Assembly: GCF_014203095.1 (NCBI RefSeq)
Contig: NZ_JACHIG010000006.1
Span: 338,331 to 402,330, forward strand
Length of the DNA stretch: 64,000 nucleotides
Origin: Prosthecobacter vanneervenii
GTDB taxonomy: Bacteria > Verrucomicrobiota > Verrucomicrobiia > Verrucomicrobiales > Verrucomicrobiaceae
Direction of reading: 5' to 3'
The stretch's first letter is position 1. Each line of letters opens with the position of its first letter. A program made the position numbers and the translations under genes. Below the pieces are notes generated by a model, which searched no databases, had not been told where the DNA came from, and saw nothing but the letters and a program-made list of their open reading frames with translations. Positions 18,515 through 27,450 of the stretch are shown here, piece after piece.

Positions 18515-19614
18515 GCCACCAGCTTCACCACCTTGCTGCCATCCTGCGCCGAGGCCAGGCAGGCATCCAGCACACGCTGTGTCTGCAGGCTGATGTGCGG
18601 CCAGTGCGGATCGCGCTTCCCGGAAAGCACCAGTTCGGAGAAAGTGCGGAACAAGCCCGACTCCTGAGAGCCCGGCGCGTTGCTGCTTGGCTCGTCGATG
18701 ACATCTGCTGTGCGGCCCTCATGCATGCTGGCCTTGCAGCGGTCCAGCTCAAACTCGGAACGCGTGAGGCTGTACTTCGTCTGGCTGCCATGAAAGGGCA
18801 GCACAAAGTCGGAGACCTGCAGCAGCCCTTTGCCGCCGCTGACGATGGCCCACTGCGCATTCGCCGTGGTGAAAGAGCAGTAAAAGGAGGCATTGGCTCC
18901 GTCGGCAAAAGTTAGCGTGCCGGAAAACTCGAGTGGCACCGGTGATGAATCCGCCGTCTGCTGCGTCTGTGAATGTATGCGGCCTGTCACCTCCACGGGC
19001 GTGGCGTAGTTCATGGCCCAGAGCGTGAATCGAAGGCAGTACCAGCCCAGATCTCCGAGACAGCCTAGAGGCTCCAGTTTGCCATGCGCGCGGATGTTGC
19101 TGCGCTGAAATTCATCGTCGCTCATGAAGCTGAACTGCGTGGAAATATGGCGCACTGGGCCCACATCACGGTCCACCACTCCGCGCAGATGCTTCAGGCG
19201 GCGGCCATGCATGAACATCACACCGTCCATGAACTGAACGCCATGCTTTTCGCAGGCTGCGATGATCTCCGCCACATCCGCCGCATTCACCCCGACGGGC
19301 TTTTCCACCAGGACATGCTTTCCCGCCTCGGCGGCGCGGATGACCCACTCCTTGCGCAGGCCGGTAGGCAGCGGGATGTACACGGCGTCGATGTCTGTGC
19401 GTGCCAGCAGTGCATTGTAATCATTCATGGCCTCCGGCGCCACCGCATGCGGTGCGCTGCTCTGGCATTCATCAATGAAGGCCTGTGCGCGCGAGAGATC
19501 GCGGCTGGCCACAGCCACCAGGGAGGCGTTCCCGGCATCCCGGATGGCCTGCCAGTTTTTGCGGGCGATGAAGGCGGCACCCAGGATGCCCCAGCGACAG
19601 TGGTTGGTGTTCAT
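18511..19614 (-). CDS. Gfo/Idh/MocA family oxidoreductase
   Basis: NAD(P)-dependent dehydrogenase of 367 residues, probably acting on a sugar or inositol derivative in the cytoplasm. The N-terminal Rossmann motif is WGILGAAFIA (8-17), followed by VAVASRD for the cofactor ribose. The family's catalytic lysine is K105 in VLVEKPVG (102-108). The C-terminal alpha/beta domain includes LGDLGWYCLRFTLW, typical of the dimeric dihydrodiol-dehydrogenase-like group. The substrate cannot be deduced. It is a single gene, convergent with the lipoprotein and 44 bases downstream of the DUF3147 gene on the same strand. Confidence 0.9.
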   Translation of the reverse strand: MNTNHCRWGILGAAFIARKNWQAIRDAGNASLVAVASRDLSRAQAFIDECQSSAPHAVAPEAMNDYNALLARTDIDAVYIPLPTGLRKEWVIRAAEAGKHVLVEKPVGVNAADVAEIIAACEKHGVQFMDGVMFMHGRRLKHLRGVVDRDVGPVRHISTQFSFMSDDEFQRSNIRAHGKLEPLGCLGDLGWYCLRFTLWAMNYATPVEVTGRIHSQTQQTADSSPVPLEFSGTLTFADGANASFYCSFTTANAQWAIVSGGKGLLQVSDFVLPFHGSQTKYSLTRSEFELDRCKASMHEGRTADVIDEPSSNAPGSQESGLFRTFSELVLSGKRDPHWPHISLQTQRVLDACLASAQDGSKVVKLVA

Positions 19615-19658
19615 CTCTGACGAAGCACGCGGCCGCGCCTGCCGTCAAGCCCGCAGCC

Positions 19659-20018
19659 TCACAGCATCAGGCCAAAACGTGCGCTGATGGCGCGCAGCAG
19701 CGCAAACAGCAGCAGCGTCAGCACCGCGCTGCCGCCCAGCGCGCCATAAAAGCCCCACCAGCGCTGAAACGCAGGAAAGAGCAGAAACATCGGCAGCGTG
19801 GGCAGTACATACCAGAAGATGTAGTACATGTGGTCTGCCGTCTTTTGTGCACGCACCTCGGGCGCGCTTTCATAGTGCACCCAAAAGAGCGTGATGATGC
19901 TCACAAAAGGCAGCGCCGCCAGCAGCGCGCCCAGCTTGTCGCTGCGCTTTACCATCTCGCTCACGAGCGTGATGATGCCGGCGCTGAGGAGATATTTGAT
20001 GATGATCTTCAAGGTCAT
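19659..20018 (-). CDS. DUF3147 membrane protein
   Basis: Integral membrane protein of 119 residues with four predicted helices: IIIKYLLSAGIITLVSEMV, ALLAALPFVSIITLFWVHY, MYYIFWYVLPTLPMFLLFPAF and GALGGSAVLTLLLFALLRAI. The arrangement and the KRSDKLGALLAALPFVS loop match the DUF3147 family of unknown function, found as a small stand-alone inner-membrane protein in many Gram-negative bacteria. It lies 44 bases upstream of the oxidoreductase on the same strand and is divergent from the dihaem gene. Confidence 0.82.
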   Translation of the reverse strand: MTLKIIIKYLLSAGIITLVSEMVKRSDKLGALLAALPFVSIITLFWVHYESAPEVRAQKTADHMYYIFWYVLPTLPMFLLFPAFQRWWGFYGALGGSAVLTLLLFALLRAISARFGLML

Positions 20019-20123
20019 GGCGGGCGTGTATTTTGGAGAAAGTCAGTAACGAATTTTGCGGCACGGGATTTCCCAGATCAACGATATCACGCATGGGCGT
20101 GATTGCAGACAACCTACCCTGCC

Positions 20124-21368
20124 ATGAAAGCGCCACGTCTCACCACCTATCTTACGCTTCTTCTGGCCTGCTCCTTTGGGACGCATGCCCTGGCTCAGAT
20201 GCCGCCCCGGCATCCAGCGCATCGGCCGCAGCATCCACCCCACCCGCCGCCTCCGCCACCCAGTACGGCCAAGCCGCAGTTTGGCGACCCTCTGCCTGGG
20301 CTTACCAAACCCCAGCTGGCCGCCTTTTTGGATGGTAAAGATGATTTCGAAGATTCAGAAACTGAGGTAAGCGGCCTTGGGCCCATCTTCAACCGCAGTT
20401 CCTGCGTCACCTGCCACAACGCACCTGTCACAGGTGGTTCGGGCCCTATCAACGTGACACGCTTTGGTCGCACTGATGGCGGAGTTTTCAATCCGCTGAC
20501 CTCGCTCGGCGGCTCTCTGCAGCAGGAGATGGAGATCAATCCCGCATTGCATGAGGTGGTGCCACAGGAGGCCAATGTGGTGGCTCAGCGCAACTCCACC
20601 CCGCTCTTTGGTCTGGGTTTGATCGAAGCCATCCCCGAAGATCAAATCCTGCAGAATGTGAAGCGTTCCCCCGTGGATGGCGTGCTGGGAAAAGTGGCCA
20701 AAGTGGCGGACCCGGCCACGGGGAAAACGCTGATCGGCCGCTTTGGCTGGAAGGCGCAGCAGGCCACACTTCTGAGCTTTGCCGGAGATGCCTACCTCAA
20801 TGAAATGGGCATCACCAACAGGCTCTTTCCTGTGGAAAACGCCCCCAATGGAAATGCACAGCTCCTCGCGCAATATGATACCGTTGTGGACCCTGAAGAT
20901 GTCGTCGATCCCACAACGGGCAGGGGAGACATAGATCGTGTGGCGGACTTTATGCGCTTCCTCGGGGCACCTCCACGTCTGCCGCTGTCGAACTCTGCTG
21001 CGGTTGGTCGGAGCGTGTTTCAAAACACCGGATGCGCCGTCTGTCATGTGCCGTTCATGATCACCGGTCCCAACAAAGTGGCCGCACTTGATCACCAGGA
21101 GGTCTGGCTTTTCTCCGACCTGCTGCTGCATGACATGGGCTCTCTCGGAGACGGCATCGCCCAGTCAGCGGCTGATGTTCGTGAGATGAAGACTGCGCCT
21201 CTCTGGGGCCTCCGTGCCAGCGCACCCTATCTGCACGATGGGCGTGCACAGACCGTCGATGAAGCCATCAAGGCGCACGATGGCGAGGCCAAAGCCTCCA
21301 AAGACCGCTATCTCAAGCTGAGCAAGCAGCAGGTGCAGCAGCTGCTCGATTTCCTCATGTCGATCTAA
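20124..21368 (+). CDS. Dihaem c-type cytochrome oxidoreductase (DUF1111 / DHOR family)
   Basis: Periplasmic electron-transfer or peroxidase-like protein of 414 residues. A signal peptide (1-25) is followed by a His/Pro-rich linker (PRHPAHRPQHPPHPPPPPP) that may be disordered or bind metal. Two haem-binding motifs are present: CVTCH in NRSSCVTCHN (94-98) and CAVCH in NTGCAVCHVPF in the C-terminal third. The region GFGLGLIEAIP-like LFGLGLIEAIPEDQI and APLWGLRASAPYLHDGRA are hallmarks of the DUF1111/DHOR family. Start at ATG 20124 is chosen for the signal peptide; seven more codons are open upstream. It ends before a strong intrinsic terminator. Confidence 0.88.
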   Translation: MKAPRLTTYLTLLLACSFGTHALAQMPPRHPAHRPQHPPHPPPPPPSTAKPQFGDPLPGLTKPQLAAFLDGKDDFEDSETEVSGLGPIFNRSSCVTCHNAPVTGGSGPINVTRFGRTDGGVFNPLTSLGGSLQQEMEINPALHEVVPQEANVVAQRNSTPLFGLGLIEAIPEDQILQNVKRSPVDGVLGKVAKVADPATGKTLIGRFGWKAQQATLLSFAGDAYLNEMGITNRLFPVENAPNGNAQLLAQYDTVVDPEDVVDPTTGRGDIDRVADFMRFLGAPPRLPLSNSAAVGRSVFQNTGCAVCHVPFMITGPNKVAALDHQEVWLFSDLLLHDMGSLGDGIAQSAADVREMKTAPLWGLRASAPYLHDGRAQTVDEAIKAHDGEAKASKDRYLKLSKQQVQQLLDFLMSI

Positions 21369-21396
21369 TTTTGTCAGGAGATGATTGGGAGGAGGG

Positions 21397-21429
21397 GTGA
21401 AGCAGGCGGAGGCGCCTGCTTCACTTTTT
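21397..21429 (+). terminator. Rho-independent terminator of the dihaem gene
   Basis: A perfect 12-bp stem, GTGAAGCAGGCG (21397-21408) with CGCCTGCTTCAC (21413-21424), loop GAGG, followed at once by TTTTT (21425-21429). It is oriented for the forward dihaem gene ending at 21368. This is the clearest forward-strand terminator in the window. Confidence 0.9.
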
Positions 21430-21455
21430 GTGCGGGGAAGGAACGATGAAAACGC

Positions 21456-22709
21456 TCAGCGTTTCACTTGGCCGGCGTTCTTCTTCACCGGCTCAGGCTG
21501 GCCACCGCAGCGTGAGATCACAAACAGACCCAGCAGCAGAACCACTGCTGCCGCAGCGATTACCATCGGCTTTTGCTTCTTGAGCTTTTCCACCAGAGAC
21601 GGGGCGGAGGCTGGTGCTGCTTTGCCTCCCGCTGGGCGTGGGGCCGGTGCAGGGGAGGGGGCTCTGCGTGGCGCGGGCATGACGGGATTGGTGGTGCCTG
21701 GTTTGGGCCGGTTTGCCGCCACATGGGGCCCGGCTGCAATGGGGATCGTGCTGGATGTCGCATTATGCGCGCCTGGCTGCGGTCTCGGCAGCATGATGGG
21801 CGCAGAGCGCAGATTTTGCGGCGGCGGCATTCCCACGCCTGGAGGTGTCGGGGCAGGGGCTGGCACTGGTGCCTGCTGCACAGGCTGCGGGCGTGCGGCC
21901 GTCTCCACGGTCTGCGGCGCTTCTTGTTTCTCAAACTGCTCTCGTGCAGCCGCAGCCTTGCGCGGGCGTTGCTCAGGATCGGCGGCCATCAGGTGCATCA
22001 CCCAGGCAGTCATCCAGGCTGGGACATGGGAGGCCAGTTTGGTCAGGGGTGTCATGTCATGACCCAGATGTTTGAGTCGCAGTTCCTTCATCACCCTCGC
22101 ATCAAAGGGAGCGCGAGCGGTCAGTGCCTCATAGAGGATGCAGCCCAGGGCATAGACATCGGTGCGGCGTCGTGTCGTGCCATCCTGCCACTGCTCAGGT
22201 GCGGCGCAGCGGTAGGCTCGTATTTGCTCCTCGGGGCTGTCGTCTTTGGCAGCAAAGCCCTGGCCAAAGCCATGCAGCGTCACCTGCCAGTCGGCGGCAG
22301 ATTTTCCGCTGATGCGCACATATTCCGGGCGCAGGCTGCCGTGCACGATGGCACCTTCATGCAGTGCGGATAGCACGTCCAGCAGCTGTGTTGCCAGGGC
22401 GGTGAATTCCTTTTCTGTGAGCGGTCCGCGCTCCAGCACCTCAGGCAGCGACTCCCCTGGCAGGGATCCGGCCACGATGGTGTAAAAGCCATCTTTGTCC
22501 GCGCCATAGTCGATCAGCCGGTCCAGATGAGGGTTCTCCAGCCCGGCCAGTTGGCGGAAAAGCTCCTTCAGTCCTTCGATCTCCTCCGGCTTCTGGGTCT
22601 TGAAGCGCCGCAGCCGCAGTTCATTTTCACGCTTGTTGTCGCGCACGAGCAGCAGCTTGCTGGCCGTGTCTTCTTCAAGAGGACGCAGGATTTCAAAACG
22701 GTTGGACAT
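21456..22709 (-). CDS. Membrane-anchored serine/threonine pseudokinase
   Basis: Protein of 417 residues with a Hanks-type kinase fold at about 1-260, then a Pro/Ala-rich linker and a C-terminal transmembrane helix (MVIAAAAVVLLLGLFVISRC) and a short basic tail. Key catalytic residues are replaced: the beta-3 lysine by arginine (ELRLRRF), HRDLKPEN by HGSLRPEY, and DFG by GFG in TLHGFGQG. Structural motifs persist: APEQW and RTDVYALGCILYEAL. It should therefore fold like a kinase but not phosphorylate. Its architecture mirrors the tandem pseudokinase at 15575-17911. Start at ATG 22709 (MSNRFEIL) is typical for these proteins. It is divergent from potA. Confidence 0.85.
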   Translation of the reverse strand: MSNRFEILRPLEEDTASKLLLVRDNKRENELRLRRFKTQKPEEIEGLKELFRQLAGLENPHLDRLIDYGADKDGFYTIVAGSLPGESLPEVLERGPLTEKEFTALATQLLDVLSALHEGAIVHGSLRPEYVRISGKSAADWQVTLHGFGQGFAAKDDSPEEQIRAYRCAAPEQWQDGTTRRRTDVYALGCILYEALTARAPFDARVMKELRLKHLGHDMTPLTKLASHVPAWMTAWVMHLMAADPEQRPRKAAAAREQFEKQEAPQTVETAARPQPVQQAPVPAPAPTPPGVGMPPPQNLRSAPIMLPRPQPGAHNATSSTIPIAAGPHVAANRPKPGTTNPVMPAPRRAPSPAPAPRPAGGKAAPASAPSLVEKLKKQKPMVIAAAAVVLLLGLFVISRCGGQPEPVKKNAGQVKR

Positions 22710-22749
22710 TCGGTAAAGCTCGCCTGTTCCTTTCAATCCCGCAAGCTTC

Positions 22750-22779
22750 TTGCCACATCCAATATTTGCAGGCTACAGT
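22750..22779 (+). promoter_or_regulatory. Predicted sigma70-type promoter for potABC
   Basis: TTGCCA (22750-22755) and TACAGT (22774-22779), 18 bases apart, match the consensus at five and four positions. The potA ATG (22796) is 16 bases after the -10, so the leader would be about ten bases. Prediction only. Confidence 0.35.
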
Positions 22780-22795
22780 ATTCTCCAACCGCTTC

Positions 22796-23902
22796 ATGGA
22801 CGATTTTCTAGTCATTGACCACGTCTCCAAATCCTTCGGCCCCCAGCGAGCCGTGGATGATGTCTCTCTGAGCGTCCGGCAGGGCGAGGCGTTTTCCCTC
22901 CTGGGACCCAGCGGCTGCGGCAAGACCACGCTGCTGCGCATGATCGCGGGTTTTGAGCGTCCGGACCGCGGTCGCATCCTGGTGGCGGGGCAGGACATCA
23001 CCGCCCTGCCGCCTGAGCAGCGGCCGGTGAACACCGTTTTTCAAAACTACGCGCTCTTTCCCCACATGAGCGTGTGGGAAAACGTGGCCTTTGGCCTGCG
23101 CATGAGCCGCCGCCCGCGAGAGGAGATCCGCAGCGGCGTGGACCGCATGCTCGATCTCGTGCGCCTCAGCGAGCACGCGCGCAAGCGCCCCGCCCAGCTC
23201 AGCGGCGGCCAGCGCCAGCGCGTGGCCATCGCCCGTGCTTTGGTAAAGCGTCCGCAGGTCCTTCTGCTCGACGAGCCTCTCGCCGCGCTCGACCTCAAGC
23301 TGCGCCAGCACATGCAGATGGAGCTCAATACCATCCACGAGCAGGTGGGCACCACCTTCATCTATGTGACGCATGACCAGGGCGAGGCCATGAGCCTGAG
23401 CAGCCGCATCGCTGTGCTCAACAGCGGCAGGCTGGAGCAGGTGGACGCTCCTGCAAGCCTGTATGAAAATCCGCGCAGCAGCTTTGTGGCCTCCTTCATC
23501 GGGGATGCCAATTTCTTCACTGGTGTGGCGCAGGAGTTTCAGCACGAGGGGTATTTGCGCGTATTGATCGAAGGGCTCGGCAGCCCGCTCGTGCAGAGTA
23601 ATGGTGCTGTCTCTGCCAATCAGCCGCTGCGCCTCATGGTGCGTCCGGAAAAAATCAGCCTTACCCTTGCACGCCCTTCCAGTGGAGATCGAGTGAACGC
23701 CTTTCGCGGCATCGTGGAGGACATCGCCTACTTCGGCTCGCACACACGCTACCGCATCCGTGCAGGAGAGCACAGCATCCTGGCGCAACTCCAGCGCAGC
23801 CGCTTAAGCGGAGGAGAGATCGATCCCGCACGCGGGGCTGAGGTGTGGATGAGTTTCCATCCCGATGAAGGCCGTGTCGTGCGGCTGGAGGACGCCGCAT
23901 GA
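22796..23902 (+). CDS. potA: Spermidine/putrescine-type ABC importer, ATP-binding subunit
   Basis: ATPase of an ABC importer, 368 residues. Walker A GPSGCGKT (37-44), Q-loop FQNYALFPHMSVWENVAFGL (82-101), signature LSGGQRQR (135-142), Walker B LLLDEP (156-161) and switch histidine H193 are all intact. A C-terminal TOBE domain (about 290-368) includes LMVRPEKISL. The N-lobe and FQNYALFPHM form are typical of PotA. The first in-frame ATG (22766) adds ten residues; MDDFLVIDHVSK fits better. It overlaps potB by ATGA (23899-23902). Paralogues for thiamine, iron or sulfate are possible, but the permeases below are of the PotB/PotC type. Confidence 0.88.
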   Translation: MDDFLVIDHVSKSFGPQRAVDDVSLSVRQGEAFSLLGPSGCGKTTLLRMIAGFERPDRGRILVAGQDITALPPEQRPVNTVFQNYALFPHMSVWENVAFGLRMSRRPREEIRSGVDRMLDLVRLSEHARKRPAQLSGGQRQRVAIARALVKRPQVLLLDEPLAALDLKLRQHMQMELNTIHEQVGTTFIYVTHDQGEAMSLSSRIAVLNSGRLEQVDAPASLYENPRSSFVASFIGDANFFTGVAQEFQHEGYLRVLIEGLGSPLVQSNGAVSANQPLRLMVRPEKISLTLARPSSGDRVNAFRGIVEDIAYFGSHTRYRIRAGEHSILAQLQRSRLSGGEIDPARGAEVWMSFHPDEGRVVRLEDAA

Positions 23903-24756
23903 GGGCGCAGCGCCAGGGATCATCGCAGTGGCTTCTCTCGCTGCCGTCGCTTGCGTGGCTGGGTCTATTTTTTGTCATCCCGGCCATCCTTGTTTTTGTC
24001 ACAGCCTTCCGCCCTGCAGACCTGCAGGGCGGTGTGGGCCCTGGGTGGACTCTGGCCACGCTGGAGGAGATTCGAGATCCCGCCTATCTGCCCATCATCT
24101 GGCGCACGGTATGGGTCAGTGCGGCCACCACCTTCTTTTGTCTGGCGCTGGCGTTGCCCATGGCCTTTCACATTGCGCGCGCCGGTCAGCGTCAGCGGCA
24201 GTGGCTATTATTGCTGGTGGTCATTCCGTTTCTTTCGAATTTCCTCATCCGCATCTTTGCCTGGAAGTCCCTCCTGCATCCCGAGGGGCCGCTGACGCAG
24301 ACACTCATCTCTCTGCATCTCCTGCCTGAAAATGCCGTGCTGCTGCATCATGCGGGCGCCGTGCTGCTCGTCATGGTGTACACCCAGCTGCCCTTCGCCA
24401 TCCTGCCGCTCTATGCTGCCGCGGAGAGGTTCGACTTTGGCCTGCTCGATGCCGCACGCGATCTCGGGGCCCGGCCGCTGCAGGCATTTGCCAAAGTCTT
24501 TGTGCCCGGTGTACAGCGTGGCCTCATTTCCGCTGCAGTCATGGTCTTTGTGTGCAGCCTGGGGCAGTACGTTATTCCGCAGATGGTGGGGGGAGTGTCC
24601 GATGATATGCTGGGCACCAAGATCGCCCAGCGCGTCTTTTCAGACCGCAATCTTCCCCATGCCAGTGCACTGGCTGGAGGCATGATGCTCGCGGTGCTGC
24701 TTCCCATGCTGGTGGTGGCTGTGTGGCAGCGCATCGGCAGAAAGGAGGGCGCATGA
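23899..24756 (+). CDS. potB: Spermidine/putrescine-type ABC importer permease 1
   Basis: Inner-membrane permease of 285 residues with six predicted helices. The cytoplasmic EAA loop reads DAARDLGARPLQAFAKVFVPG, the docking site for PotA. Typical PotB features are the first helix WLGLFFVIPAILVFVTAF and VIPFLSNFLIRIFAWKSLL. It overlaps potA and potC by four bases each, so the three are translationally coupled. Substrate is inferred from family resemblance only. Confidence 0.86.
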   Translation: MRAQRQGSSQWLLSLPSLAWLGLFFVIPAILVFVTAFRPADLQGGVGPGWTLATLEEIRDPAYLPIIWRTVWVSAATTFFCLALALPMAFHIARAGQRQRQWLLLLVVIPFLSNFLIRIFAWKSLLHPEGPLTQTLISLHLLPENAVLLHHAGAVLLVMVYTQLPFAILPLYAAAERFDFGLLDAARDLGARPLQAFAKVFVPGVQRGLISAAVMVFVCSLGQYVIPQMVGGVSDDMLGTKIAQRVFSDRNLPHASALAGGMMLAVLLPMLVVAVWQRIGRKEGA

Positions 24757-25523
24757 GACGCTCCCGCCTGCCTGCTCTCCTTGCCTGGGGCGTGGTACTC
24801 TTTCTCTTTGCACCTCTCGTGGTGCTGGTGGTCAATTCCTTCAATGCCTCCCGCTTTGGCGGCACCTGGGAGGGCTTTACGTGGGGCTGGTATGAAAAGC
24901 TCTGGGCGGCGGACGAGGTGTGGGCGTCTCTATGGCTCACGCTCCGGATCGCCGTCTCCGCAGCGCTCGCCGCCATGGTGCTGGGCACGCTGGCGGCGTA
25001 TGTGCTGCACCGCTTCCGTTCCTGGTTGCAAAACGTGCACCAAGTCCTAATCACCCTGCCGCTCGTCATGCCGGACATCCTCATGGGCATGTCGCTGCTG
25101 GCCCTGTTTGTACTCAGCGGCGTGGAGACCGGGCTGCTCACCATCTGGATCGCGCACGTTACCTTCTGCCTCAGCTTTGTCACCATGGTGGTGCTTGGTC
25201 GCCTGCAGGACTTTGACTTCACGCTGCTCGATGCCGCGCAAGATCTTGGTGCTACGCGTGCACAGGCGGTGAGAAAGGTGCTGCTCCCGCTGCTGCTGCC
25301 CGGCGTGCTGGCCGGTGGCCTGCTGGCCTTTACGCTCTCAGTGGATGATTACGTCATCACCTTCTTTGTCTCCGGCCCCGGCACCACCACGCTGCCGCTG
25401 CGCGTCGCCAGCATGATGCGCACCAGCCGCACGCTGCCGGTCATCAATGCCCTGAGCACGCTGCTCATTGCCAGCACTTTCGTCATCGCCGCCGTCAGCT
25501 CACGCCTTCAGCGCCGTGCTTGA
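24753..25523 (+). CDS. potC: Spermidine/putrescine-type ABC importer permease 2
   Basis: Second permease, 256 residues from the ATG at 24753 that overlaps the potB stop as ATGA. Six helices are predicted, with LPLVMPDILMGMSLLALF after helix 3 and the EAA loop DAAQDLGATRAQAVRKVLLP. LAFTLSVDDYVITFFVSGPG is characteristic of PotC proteins. No periplasmic binding protein (potD) follows; the next gene is polX, 51 bases on. The operon thus encodes the membrane complex only. Confidence 0.86.
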   Translation: MRRSRLPALLAWGVVLFLFAPLVVLVVNSFNASRFGGTWEGFTWGWYEKLWAADEVWASLWLTLRIAVSAALAAMVLGTLAAYVLHRFRSWLQNVHQVLITLPLVMPDILMGMSLLALFVLSGVETGLLTIWIAHVTFCLSFVTMVVLGRLQDFDFTLLDAAQDLGATRAQAVRKVLLPLLLPGVLAGGLLAFTLSVDDYVITFFVSGPGTTTLPLRVASMMRTSRTLPVINALSTLLIASTFVIAAVSSRLQRRA

Positions 25524-25574
25524 TACACAGCGAAGCTCCTTGTTCACCTTCAGCACAGGTGCCATCATGCACGC

Positions 25575-27320
25575 ATGACCCGTGAAGACGCCGCCACCAT
25601 CTTTGAACGCATCGCCCTCCTCCTGGAGCTGAAGGGGGAAAACACCTTCAAGGTGCGCGCCTACCGCACCGGCGCGGAGATCGTCGAGAGCTTCAGCGGC
25701 GACATCATGCAGATGGCCGCCGAAAACCAGCTCGCCGGCATCAAGGGCCTCGGCGAGGCTCTGCGCGACAAGCTCCACGAAATGGCGACCACCGGAAAGC
25801 TGGAGTTTTATGAGAAGCTCAAGGCAGAGTTTCCAGACACCCTCTTTGATCTCTTCGACGTCCCCGGCCTCGGTCCCAAAAAAGTGGCCGCTCTGCACAT
25901 TGAGCTGGGCGTGTCCTCCATCGCCGACCTCAAGCGCGCCTGCGAGAGCGGCGAGGCCGCCAAGCTCTCCGGCTTCGGCGGCAAGACAGTTGAAAAAATC
26001 CTCGACGGCATCGCCTTCCGTGAGCAGCACGCAGCCGAGTTTCGCCAGGATCAGGTGCATGCCCTCGCGCAGGAGATTCTGGAGGCCCTGCGCCAGCATC
26101 CGCACGTCTCCCACGCCGAGGTCTGCGGCAGCTTCCGTCGTGGCAAGGAAACCGTGCACGATCTCGACTTCCTCGTCTCCACCAAGCACCCGGAGGAGGT
26201 CATCGACTCCTTCGTCCAGCTCCCCATCGTCGTGGACGTCATTGCCAAAGGCCCCACCAAGGCCAGCGTGCATGCCACGCACGGCGTGCAGTGCGATCTC
26301 CGCGCCGTCTCTCGCAAGGAGTTCCCTTTTGCGCTGGTTTACTTCACCGGCAGCAAGGAGCACAATGTCGTCATCCGCCAGCGTGCCCTGGCCCGTGGCT
26401 GGTCGCTCAATGAGTATGCCTTCACCCCGGTGCCGGATCATGCCGATGCTCCCGTCATTCCTCCTGTGCATGATGAAGCCGAGCTCTACCGCGCGCTGGA
26501 CCTCGACTTCATCGACCCCGAGCTGCGCGAAAACAAAGGCGAGATCGAAGCCGCCGAACATGGCGGTCTGCCTCATCTGGTGCAGTTGGAAAATCTGCGC
26601 GGCGTCTTTCATAATCACACCACAGCGAGCGATGGCGGTGCCACTCTGCGCGAGATGGCCCACGCCGCCCATGAACTGGGCCTGCAATACCTCGGCATCG
26701 CCGATCACAGCAAATCCTCCTTCCAGGCCAATGGTCTAAACGAGCAGCGCCTGCTGGCGCAGATCGAGGAGATTCAGGCACTCAATGAAGAGATGAAAGA
26801 GGAAGGCTTCCGCATCTTCACCGGCAGCGAGGTGGACATCCTCAAAGACGGCAGCCTCGACTTCAGCGACGAGATCATGAGCCGCCTCGACTACGTCGTC
26901 GCCTCCGTGCACAACGTCTTCAACCTGCCCGAAGCCGAGATGACCAAACGCATCATCCGCGCCATCGAAAACCCCAACGTGACCATGCTCGGCCATCTCA
27001 CCGGCCGCCTGCTGCTCCAGCGCCCGGCTTACAACGTCAACATCGCCGCCGTGATCGATGCCGCCGCCGAGACCGGCACCATCATCGAGCTCAATGCCAG
27101 CGCCTGGCGTCTCGACATGGACTGGCGCTGGTGGAAGCTCGCCAAGGAGAAGGGCGTCAAATGCAGCATCAATCCCGACGCCCACAGCACCCACGGCCTG
27201 CAGGCCGTCATCTACGGCATCAAAGCCGCTCGCAAAGGCTGGCTCACCCGCAAAGACATCATCAATTGCCTCCCCCTCGGTCAGATCGAAGAGGCGTTGC
27301 GTGCCAAGCGCGCGAGGTAA
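25575..27320 (+). CDS. polX: DNA polymerase X with PHP 3'-5' exonuclease domain
   Basis: Family X repair polymerase of 581 residues, acting in gap filling. Order: an N-terminal 8-kDa-like helix-hairpin-helix region (1-90), a second HhH around FDVPGLGPKKVAAL, the polymerase palm with GSFRRGKETVHDLDFLV (about 180-200) providing two metal aspartates, a thumb region, and a C-terminal PHP phosphoesterase domain from about 345. PHP motifs are FHNHTTASDGG, GIADHSKSS, SEVDIL and the late INPDAHS. All expected metal ligands appear present, so both polymerase and nuclease functions are likely. It follows potC by 51 bases and ends at a pair of intergenic palindromes. Confidence 0.94.
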   Translation: MTREDAATIFERIALLLELKGENTFKVRAYRTGAEIVESFSGDIMQMAAENQLAGIKGLGEALRDKLHEMATTGKLEFYEKLKAEFPDTLFDLFDVPGLGPKKVAALHIELGVSSIADLKRACESGEAAKLSGFGGKTVEKILDGIAFREQHAAEFRQDQVHALAQEILEALRQHPHVSHAEVCGSFRRGKETVHDLDFLVSTKHPEEVIDSFVQLPIVVDVIAKGPTKASVHATHGVQCDLRAVSRKEFPFALVYFTGSKEHNVVIRQRALARGWSLNEYAFTPVPDHADAPVIPPVHDEAELYRALDLDFIDPELRENKGEIEAAEHGGLPHLVQLENLRGVFHNHTTASDGGATLREMAHAAHELGLQYLGIADHSKSSFQANGLNEQRLLAQIEEIQALNEEMKEEGFRIFTGSEVDILKDGSLDFSDEIMSRLDYVVASVHNVFNLPEAEMTKRIIRAIENPNVTMLGHLTGRLLLQRPAYNVNIAAVIDAAAETGTIIELNASAWRLDMDWRWWKLAKEKGVKCSINPDAHSTHGLQAVIYGIKAARKGWLTRKDIINCLPLGQIEEALRAKRAR

Positions 27321-27323
27321 AGC

Positions 27324-27351
27324 CCCAAGGTGTCGGGGTCTCCTGACCCCG
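27324..27351. repeat. Intergenic palindromic repeat A, copy 1
   Basis: The element starts CCCAAGGTG and contains the hairpin CGGGGTC-TCCT-GACCCCG (27334-27351, 7-bp stem). Except for one base, the 28 bases recur at 44599-44626. It directly follows polX, at a convergent gene end, and probably ends or protects transcripts. Confidence 0.6.
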
Positions 27352-27354
27352 GAT

Positions 27355-27384
27355 CATAGTGGTCCGCACAGTCCTCTGTGCGGC
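27355..27384. repeat. Intergenic palindromic repeat B, copy 1
   Basis: Thirty bases identical to 40704-40733, containing the hairpin CCGCACAG-TCCT-CTGTGCGG (8-bp stem). A second shared string, GCAAGAACTCTC, follows both copies some 30 bases later. A further hairpin, GGAACTG with CAGTTCC, lies at about 27428-27448. All sit between convergent polX and the NlpC-like gene. Confidence 0.65.
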
Positions 27385-27450
27385 ACGCGCGGGCCTGCGG
27401 TTGCAAGAACTCTCTGCGTCACCGCTCGGAACTGCGGCTCACAGTTCCCC

